A stretch of DNA of 64,000 nt from Paenibacillus tyrphae (lineage in GTDB: Bacteria; Bacillota; Bacilli; Paenibacillales; NBRC-103111), in contig NZ_BSDJ01000023.1 of the NCBI RefSeq assembly GCF_027925525.1, forward strand, positions 1 through 64,000. The letters are read 5' to 3'. The notes under the pieces are model-generated. The model made no database searches and was not told where the DNA came from. It worked only from the letters and a program-made list of their open reading frames with translations. The number at the start of each line of letters is the position of its first letter. Positions within the stretch are counted from its first letter, which is position 1. A program made the position numbers and the translations under genes. Shown piece after piece: positions 58,969-64,000 of this stretch.

Positions 58969-59001
58969 CAAAAAAGGACCCCTCAAAATGAAGGAGTCCT
59001 G
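58969..59001 (-). terminator. Terminator of the orphan ATPase gene
   Basis: On the minus strand AGGACTCC pairs with GGGGTCCT, followed by TTTTTT. Confidence 0.75.
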
Positions 59002-59039
59002 AAAAATCCGGTAAATGCAGCAAACGGCGGTTCCCAGTT

Positions 59040-59906
59040 CTATTTGGCAGCCGCAACAAGCTCCCGTGCTTCGGGGCGTCTGGCGACAGGGGAGGCAGCA
59101 GCGACCTGAACCGGCCGGCTGTGGCCCGCCAGCTCGTACGGAATGCACAGCGGAACACCGGTGCGGGGGTCCGGTACAATGTCCGCTTCGATGCCGAAGA
59201 CATTCTGCAGCATCTCCGGTGTCATTACTTCCGCCGGACTGCCTACCGCTGCTACCGTTCCGCGTTTGATCGCCACCATATGGTGCGCATAGCGGGTCGC
59301 ATGATTCAAATCATGAACGACCATCACGATGGTGCGACGCTCTTCGAGGTTTAGTTTTTCCAGCAGCTTGAGCACTTCAAGCTGGTGAGCCATATCGAGG
59401 AACGTTGTAGGCTCGTCAAGGAACAGAATGTCGGTTCCTTGCGCAAGCGCCATGGCAATCCACGCGCGCTGACGCTGCCCGCCGGACAATTGGTCGACGG
59501 GACGGTCATAAAATTCCTCCATACCGGTCATGGCAATCGACCAGCGTACGATCTCGCGATCTTCCTTGGTCAGAGAGCCGAATCCTTTCTGATGGGGGAA
59601 GCGGCCGTAGGTGACGAGTTCGGAGACGGTCAATCCGTCCGGGGCCGTCGGGTTTTGCGGCAAAATGGCGAGCTGCTTGGCTACATCCTTGGTCGATTGC
59701 TGATGGATCGACTTTCCGTCCAGGAAGACGCTGCCTTGCTTCGGCTTCATCATACGGGCCATCGCTTTCAGGATCGTCGATTTACCGGACCCGTTCGCGC
59801 CGACCAGCGCCGTAATTTTTCCCGATGGGATGCTAATATTTAAATTTTGCACAATGGACCGTTCCCCGTAGGCAATATCCAACCGTTCCGTATATAACCG
59901 TTCCAA
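59040..59906 (-). CDS. Fur-controlled siderophore ABC transporter ATPase (FhuC/YusV type)
   Basis: TTG 59906 follows AAGGGAG; the frame stays open upstream without a ribosome site. 288 residues: Walker [10 protein letters not shown], signature [10 protein letters not shown], Walker [17 protein letters not shown] and switch His [11 protein letters not shown], all as in FecE/FhuC proteins. An Ala-rich tail of about 25 residues is unusual for the family. No permease or binding protein is adjacent, so it may serve several siderophore permeases in trans, as YusV does in Bacillus. Confidence 0.88.
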   Translation of the reverse strand: MERLYTERLDIAYGERSIVQNLNISIPSGKITALVGANGSGKSTILKAMARMMKPKQGSVFLDGKSIHQQSTKDVAKQLAILPQNPTAPDGLTVSELVTYGRFPHQKGFGSLTKEDREIVRWSIAMTGMEEFYDRPVDQLSGGQRQRAWIAMALAQGTDILFLDEPTTFLDMAHQLEVLKLLEKLNLEERRTIVMVVHDLNHATRYAHHMVAIKRGTVAAVGSPAEVMTPEMLQNVFGIEADIVPDPRTGVPLCIPYELAGHSRPVQVAAASPVARRPEARELVAAAK

Positions 59907-59993
59907 CCCAACCACTCCCTTAAAATTTAGCTGAACTCCGAGGCAGGAAATACTATTCAACAAGTGCCGGCATGGGCACAATGACAATAACGA

Positions 59994-60014
59994 TGATAAT
60001 GAGAATCTTTATCA
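59994..60014. promoter_or_regulatory. Overlapping Fur boxes
   Basis: TGATAATGAGAATCT (59994) and TGAGAATCTTTATCA (60000-60014) overlap and match the 7-1-7 Fur consensus at 12 and about 13 of 15 positions. They lie about 90 bases upstream of the ATPase start. Nothing else distinct was seen in the 59907-60238 gap. Confidence 0.72.
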
Positions 60015-60238
60015 ATTGAATTGTATAACAGAACGCACTGGAATTTCAACCCTTTTTGGGAATTTTCCTTGTCCGTTTTCCAACAAGTTGTGAATCCCGG
60101 ATCGAAAGAAGGCGACGAGGAACGGGTAAGAGTGCGCAACCAGATTTCCAGGCGTATAATGAATGGAGAAATAAGTGGCCTCCTCCGGCTTCATGAACGC
60201 GTCCGAACGTCATAAGAGGAGGGGAATGGAGGATTCGA

Positions 60239-61246
60239 ATGTTAAAGCTGGGCGTTTTGGATCAATCGCCGATCATTCCGGGAGAAACGGCGGCAGACGC
60301 GATGGCGCGCACGTTAGAGCTTGCCAAGACGGTTGAACGGCTTGGTTATACGCGGTACTGGGTGTCCGAGCATCATGACACGCCAGGTCTCGCCGGTTCT
60401 TCTCCGGAGATTTTGATCGCAGCCATTGCCGCGCATACGTCGCGGATTCGGGTAGGCTCGGCCGGCGTGCTGCTGCCTCACTACAGCCCGTATAAAGTCG
60501 CGGAAAATTTCCGGGTGCTCGAGGCGCTGTATCCGGGACGAATCGATCTTGGCATCGGAAGGGCGCCCGGCGGCATGCCGATTGTCTCAGAGGCGCTGCG
60601 GTACGGCCGGCCGAAGGAGCGGGAAGAGCATTTCGCGGTAATGCTCCGCGATCTTGGAGGCTTTCTATCCGACTGGATGGAGCCGGGACACCGCTTCGAA
60701 GGCGTGCGGGCGACGCCGCTCGTCGATACGGCGCCGGAGCTTTGGCTGCTCGGCTCCAGCGGCTTCAGCGCAGACCGGGCCTCGGAGCTGGGCGGGGCGT
60801 TCTCGTTCGCCCATTTCATTAACGGCGACGGCGGACACGAGACGGTACGGCGGTATTTTGCCAATTACCGGCCCGGCCCGCTCGGTGCGTCTCCTCAGGC
60901 GAACGTATGCGTGATCGTCATCTGCGCCGACACGGACGAGGAAGCGGAGCGGCTGGCTTCTTCGACCGATTTGCGCCTCTTGCTGCTGGAGCAGGGGCAG
61001 TTCCGCCGTTCCTTCCCAACGCCGGAAGAAGCGGCCGGTTACCCGTACACCGACTGGGACCGCATGCGAATTCAGGCGAACCGGAGACGGATGATCGTCG
61101 GCGGGCCGGAGAAGGTGAGGACGCAGATGCTTGAGTTCAGCAAGGGCTACGGGGTAGAAGAATTGATCGTGCTGACCTATACGTACGATTTCCAAGCCCG
61201 GCTGCGTTCGTACGAACTGGTCGCAGAGTTATTCGGACTCGGTTGA
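60239..61246 (+). CDS. Luciferase-like (LLM class) flavin-dependent oxidoreductase
   Basis: ATG 60239 with GGAGG 7 bases upstream; 335 residues. LGVLDQSPI at the N-terminus, WVSEHHDTPGLAGSSPEI, VGSAGVLLPHYSPYKVAE and LGIGRAPGG are conserved in the Bacillus YvbT/YwcH branch of the bacterial luciferase family. It uses reduced FMN; the substrate is unknown. Monocistronic by position. Confidence 0.9.
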   Translation: MLKLGVLDQSPIIPGETAADAMARTLELAKTVERLGYTRYWVSEHHDTPGLAGSSPEILIAAIAAHTSRIRVGSAGVLLPHYSPYKVAENFRVLEALYPGRIDLGIGRAPGGMPIVSEALRYGRPKEREEHFAVMLRDLGGFLSDWMEPGHRFEGVRATPLVDTAPELWLLGSSGFSADRASELGGAFSFAHFINGDGGHETVRRYFANYRPGPLGASPQANVCVIVICADTDEEAERLASSTDLRLLLLEQGQFRRSFPTPEEAAGYPYTDWDRMRIQANRRRMIVGGPEKVRTQMLEFSKGYGVEELIVLTYTYDFQARLRSYELVAELFGLG

Positions 61247-61251
61247 TAAAA

Positions 61252-61298
61252 ATGAAAACGGGACTCCGTTCGGACCTGACAGGTCTTCAAGGAGTCCC
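61252..61298 (-). terminator. Terminator of the polysaccharide deacetylase gene
   Basis: GGGACTCC (61260-61267) pairs with GGAGTCCC (61291-61298). The minus-strand reading continues into GTTTTCATTTTT. Confidence 0.72.
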
Positions 61299-61324
61299 GC
61301 ATCGCGTAATAGCGAGCATTCAGT

Positions 61325-62188
61325 TCAGGGAAAAGGCTTGACGCTTTCGACGCGCAGCATGATCTGCTTGTCCAGCAGCTCCGGCCGGATCGCAGGATTG
61401 CCCGCGTTAATGCGCGGAATTTCCAGCTTCGGGTTGGCGCGGGTCGCCATCTCGTTCACAATGGTGAAGGCGTAACGAAAGCCAGCTTGCGTAAGAAGAT
61501 CTTGCGCCGTCTTGGAATGGATGCCGAACGGGTATGCGTAGCTGTCTGCCGCATGATCGCTGCCATACAGCTCGTTTAGCCGCTGCGCGCAGGCTTTCGT
61601 GTCCGCCGCCACCCGGGCGACGGCCTGCTCGGGCGTTTCCGGCGCGCCGTCTTCCCGCGTAAGCGGTCCGGTAATCGCCGCCGTCTTCCCTTCTTTGAAA
61701 TGCAGATTGTTCGAGTGGCATTGAAAATCGTACCGTCCAGGCCGTTCGGTCAGCATTTGCCGGATCTGGTCGCGGGACAGCGCCGGAATGGACGGGGCCA
61801 GCGGGTCGTCCAAATCCTTCGTCACGACGAAATTAACGGCCGGCACGTCAAGCTCTTTCAGGATCGGATACGCGTAATCGTAGAAGCTTTTATAGCCGTC
61901 GTCAAAGGTTACGAGCACCGCTTTGTCCGGCACGGAACCGCCATCGTAAAATTGCTTGAATTCGTCGAGCGAAATGAAATGATAGCCTTTCGATTTCAAA
62001 TAATTGAGCTGATCGCGAAACAAAGCGGTGGAGACGGTGCTCGAGCTTTGGTCCGTATCATGGACATGATGGTACATCAGGACGGCCACTTGGTCGCGGT
62101 AGCGCAGCGCGTCTTTATACGACCAGGCGTCAAGCGCGCCGATCAAGATCGCGGCAAGCAGCAGAGCAGCCAAAACTTTTTTGATCAT
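61325..62188 (-). CDS. Polysaccharide deacetylase family protein (NodB fold)
   Basis: ATG 62188 follows GAGGGAGA; 287 residues. An N-terminal membrane/signal segment (VLAALLLAAILIGAL) is followed by the carbohydrate-esterase-4 core: VLMYHHV, VTFDDGYKS (catalytic Asp pair), FQCHSNNLH (zinc His) and YAYPFG. It deacetylates N-acetylglucosamine units of peptidoglycan or an exopolysaccharide outside the membrane. It resembles the short PgaB/IcaB-like deacetylases, but no partner glycosyltransferase is adjacent. Confidence 0.9.
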   Translation of the reverse strand: MIKKVLAALLLAAILIGALDAWSYKDALRYRDQVAVLMYHHVHDTDQSSSTVSTALFRDQLNYLKSKGYHFISLDEFKQFYDGGSVPDKAVLVTFDDGYKSFYDYAYPILKELDVPAVNFVVTKDLDDPLAPSIPALSRDQIRQMLTERPGRYDFQCHSNNLHFKEGKTAAITGPLTREDGAPETPEQAVARVAADTKACAQRLNELYGSDHAADSYAYPFGIHSKTAQDLLTQAGFRYAFTIVNEMATRANPKLEIPRINAGNPAIRPELLDKQIMLRVESVKPFP

Positions 62189-62329
62189 AGCAGGGTCTCC
62201 CTCGGGTAAAGCTGAAGCAGCTTCCGGATAAAAACGTCTATAGTCAGTTATATCGGTTCCGGGAACGAATTTCAAGTTTAGTTACATCGCCCCGGCACAA
62301 CCGGGCCTAGAGAAGGGGAAGTCGTCATC

Positions 62330-63130
62330 ATGAAGCTGGGGAAGCGCATCGGACAAGGATATACGGCAGAAGTATTTGAATGTGGGAGCGATAAAATTAT
62401 CAAAGTATTCCGGCCCCACACCGGAGACTTGATGGAATACGAATGGCGGATCAGCCGCCAAGTGGCGGGGCTCGGACTGCCGGTGCCCGCGGTTTACGGA
62501 ATCGAGGAAGCCGAGGGAAAAAGGGGAATCGTCTACGAACGGGTGGCGGGTCCGACTTTGACGCAGGTGATTGCAACGAAGCCTTGGCGCATTGCTCAAG
62601 CTGCGAGGCAGCTCGCTGTGCTGCACGCGGAAATTCACCGCCGCGAGGCTCCGGGGCTTCCGAAGCAGAAGGAGATGCTGGAACGCCGCATCCGCGAAAC
62701 GTCCTTGCTGTCCGAGGAGACCAAGGCCCGGGTAATCGAGCGGTTGAACCGGCTGCCCGAAGAGGTCAGGCTGTGTCACGGGGACCTGCATCCCGAAAAT
62801 ATGATGATGACCGCTCAAGGTCCGGTCAGTATCGACTGGATGACGGGCATGAGCGGCCATCCGGATGGCGATGCGGCCCGAACGCGGCTCGTTTTGGACT
62901 ATGCGTCGCTTCCGCCGGGGATGCCGAAGCCGGTAAAGCTGCTGTTTACCGCGCTGCGCCGGCAGTTGTGCAGGACGTACCTGAAGGAATACATACGGCT
63001 TACCGGCAGCACGATGGAGTCGATCGAGGCGTGGCTGCTGCCGCTTGCGGCCGCCCGGCTTGTGGAGAGCATCACGGAGGAGGAGCGGGGCAAGCTCCTG
63101 GAGTTGGTGAACCGGCAGCTTAACGGGTAA
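62330..63130 (+). CDS. Aminoglycoside-phosphotransferase-like kinase
   Basis: ATG 62330; 266 residues. GQGYTAEVFECGSDKIIKVF is the nucleotide-binding loop with Lys, LCHGDLHPENMMM the catalytic loop and VSIDWMTG the metal-binding Asp, all of the APH/choline-kinase fold. It lacks features pointing to real aminoglycoside resistance; many such Firmicute proteins phosphorylate unknown small molecules. Starts 142 bases from the divergent deacetylase. Confidence 0.85.
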   Translation: MKLGKRIGQGYTAEVFECGSDKIIKVFRPHTGDLMEYEWRISRQVAGLGLPVPAVYGIEEAEGKRGIVYERVAGPTLTQVIATKPWRIAQAARQLAVLHAEIHRREAPGLPKQKEMLERRIRETSLLSEETKARVIERLNRLPEEVRLCHGDLHPENMMMTAQGPVSIDWMTGMSGHPDGDAARTRLVLDYASLPPGMPKPVKLLFTALRRQLCRTYLKEYIRLTGSTMESIEAWLLPLAAARLVESITEEERGKLLELVNRQLNG

Positions 63131-63142
63131 GGTTCAGCATAT

Positions 63143-63192
63143 AAAAAGCACCTCTAGCACTCGGGGATTCCGGTGCCGGAGGTGCTTCTAAA
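63143..63192. terminator. Bidirectional terminator between convergent genes
   Basis: AAGCACCTC (63146-63154) pairs with GAGGTGCTT (63179-63187), with an inner GCAC/GTGC stem and T-rich ends in both directions. Confidence 0.8.
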
Positions 63193-63223
63193 TTTAAGCC
63201 GACCGTCTACGTTTTCGCTTCGC

Positions 63224-63688
63224 TTAGTCGCGGATTTCCACAATCAGCTCGATTTCTACCGGTGTGTGGAACGGAAGGTCGCTCGTGCCGATCGCGGAGC
63301 GGGCGTGCTTGCCGTTCTCGCCGAAGACGTCGACGAGCAGGTTGGATGCGCCGTTCATAACATACGGCTGGTCGCCGAAGCCCGGCGTGCTGTTGACGAA
63401 GCCGAGCAGCTTGACGATTTTGACCACGCGGTCGAGGTCGCCCAGGTAGCCTTTCAGCACGGCCAGGCAGTTGATGATCGTTTGGCGGGCCGCTTCTTGG
63501 CCTTGCTCGATCGTCACGTCCTTGCCCAGCTTGCCTTCGTACATCAATTCGCCGTTAATGCGGCAATCTTGTCCGGACAAATACAGCAGGTTGCCTGTCC
63601 GGTTGCACGGAATGTACGTAAAGCGCGGCTCCGGGGATGGGGGCAAAATAATGCCGAGTTCTTGTAAACGTTGTTCGATTTGGGACAT
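63224..63688 (-). CDS. RidA/YjgF-family enamine/imine deaminase-like protein
   Basis: ATG 63688; 154 residues. NLLYLSGQDCRINGELMYEGKLG, VLKGYLGDLDRVVKIVKLLGFVN and GKHARSAIGTSDLPFHTPVEIELIVE match the YjgF/YER057c trimeric fold, the last segment holding the usual active-site Arg (HARSA). The branch is the longer 'YjgH/endoribonuclease L-PSP-like' type. It follows an amidohydrolase gene by 30 bases on the same strand, which links it to amino-acid metabolism. Confidence 0.88.
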   Translation of the reverse strand: MSQIEQRLQELGIILPPSPEPRFTYIPCNRTGNLLYLSGQDCRINGELMYEGKLGKDVTIEQGQEAARQTIINCLAVLKGYLGDLDRVVKIVKLLGFVNSTPGFGDQPYVMNGASNLLVDVFGENGKHARSAIGTSDLPFHTPVEIELIVEIRD

Positions 63689-63718
63689 GAATAGGATACC
63701 TCCGATAGTTTCATTAAA

Positions 63719-64000
63719 TTAATGGGCGCAGCACGACGCTGCACGAATAAGTCCGCCTTCGCGGGCATGCGTATGTTGATCGCCGGTGAGCGTTGTTTTT
63801 CCCGCCACAATGACGTGCGAGATGCCGCTCGGATACTGTCTCGGCTCTTCGAACGTGGCTAGATCCTGGATCGTATCCGGATTGAAGACGGTCAGATCGG
63901 CGGCATAGCCCGGAACGATCAGTCCGCGCTTGCCCAGCTTGAAGCGCTGCGCCGGGAACGACGTCAGCTTGCGGACCGCCTCCTCCAGCGACAGCACGCG
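63719..64000 (-). CDS. Amidohydrolase / N-acyl-D-amino-acid deacylase, C-terminal part
   Basis: The frame runs in from the right edge. SLEEAVRKLTSFPAQRFKL, GLIVPGYAADLTVFNPDTI and HVIVAGKTTLTGD are the closing segments of D-aminoacylase-like metallohydrolases: the end of the barrel and the returning beta-sandwich. The active site lies outside the window. With the RidA gene downstream it suggests use or recycling of D-amino acids. Confidence 0.8.
   Translation of the reverse strand, partial: RVLSLEEAVRKLTSFPAQRFKLGKRGLIVPGYAADLTVFNPDTIQDLATFEEPRQYPSGISHVIVAGKTTLTGDQHTHAREGGLIRAASCCAH

Noticed and set aside
62330-63130. Aminoglycoside resistance gene
   Set aside because: Only the general APH kinase fold is seen; no similarity to a known resistance subfamily can be claimed by eye.

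Overview
The window looks like chromosome of a Paenibacillus-type spore-forming Firmicute. The evidence is the moderately high GC of most genes, strong AGGAGG-type ribosome binding sites, frequent TTG/GTG starts, S-layer-homology (SLH) proteins, copper-amine-oxidase 'stalk' domains, a YesN/YesM-type two-component system, and Fur, cre and ECF-type control sites. The genus is inferred from gene content, not proven. I saw no rRNA, tRNA or CRISPR array.

Layout. 1-4.9 kb is an AT-rich decaying stretch: the edge of one IS, a papain-like secreted protein without a proper start, a lipoprotein gene split by a complete IS3-family element, and a lipoprotein remnant. 5-9.4 kb holds a WYL regulator, a zinc-ribbon protein and a three-gene membrane-lipid set (YhhN/TMEM86-like, aldehyde dehydrogenase, fatty-acid-hydroxylase superfamily). 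9.4-14.6 kb holds a DMT transporter behind an attenuator-like leader, a MarR regulator facing an EmrAB-like pump, a flavodoxin and a one-TM protein. 14.7-14.9 kb is a DnaA-box cluster. 15-18.3 kb holds a GPH sugar symporter, a TM2 protein, cspA, a YdjO-like protein and a methyltransferase. 18.4-22.8 kb is a response regulator/kinase/sugar-binding-lipoprotein operon, a three-component sensor.

22.8-35 kb is an iron/heme acquisition locus. A Fur-controlled leftward operon (binding protein, permease, ATPase, IsdG-like heme oxygenase) faces a Fur-controlled rightward operon (IsdC-like anchored NEAT protein, secreted NEAT hemophore, a 1233-residue five-NEAT protein with a cohesin-like module and SLH anchor, IsdE, IsdF, ATPase, class B sortase). 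Heme would be caught outside, handed across the wall, imported and opened in the cytoplasm. 35.4-39.2 kb is a galactose-type mglBAC transporter with two 21-bp-spaced direct repeats beside a weak -35, which suggests control by an AraC-type activator such as the three-component regulator.

39.3-48.6 kb holds a YeiH-type exporter, a stalk-domain lipoprotein, a VanY-like carboxypeptidase divergent from an ECF sigma/anti-sigma pair (both reading from CGTCTA promoters), an intergenic repeat cluster, an AlkD-like protein and a nitroreductase. 48.7-57.1 kb encodes a 2410-residue multi-domain secreted protein and an SLH lipoprotein. 57.3-64 kb holds a stalk-domain remnant, queF, a Fur-controlled orphan siderophore ATPase, a luciferase-like oxidoreductase, a polysaccharide deacetylase, a kinase-like protein, a RidA protein and the end of an amidohydrolase.
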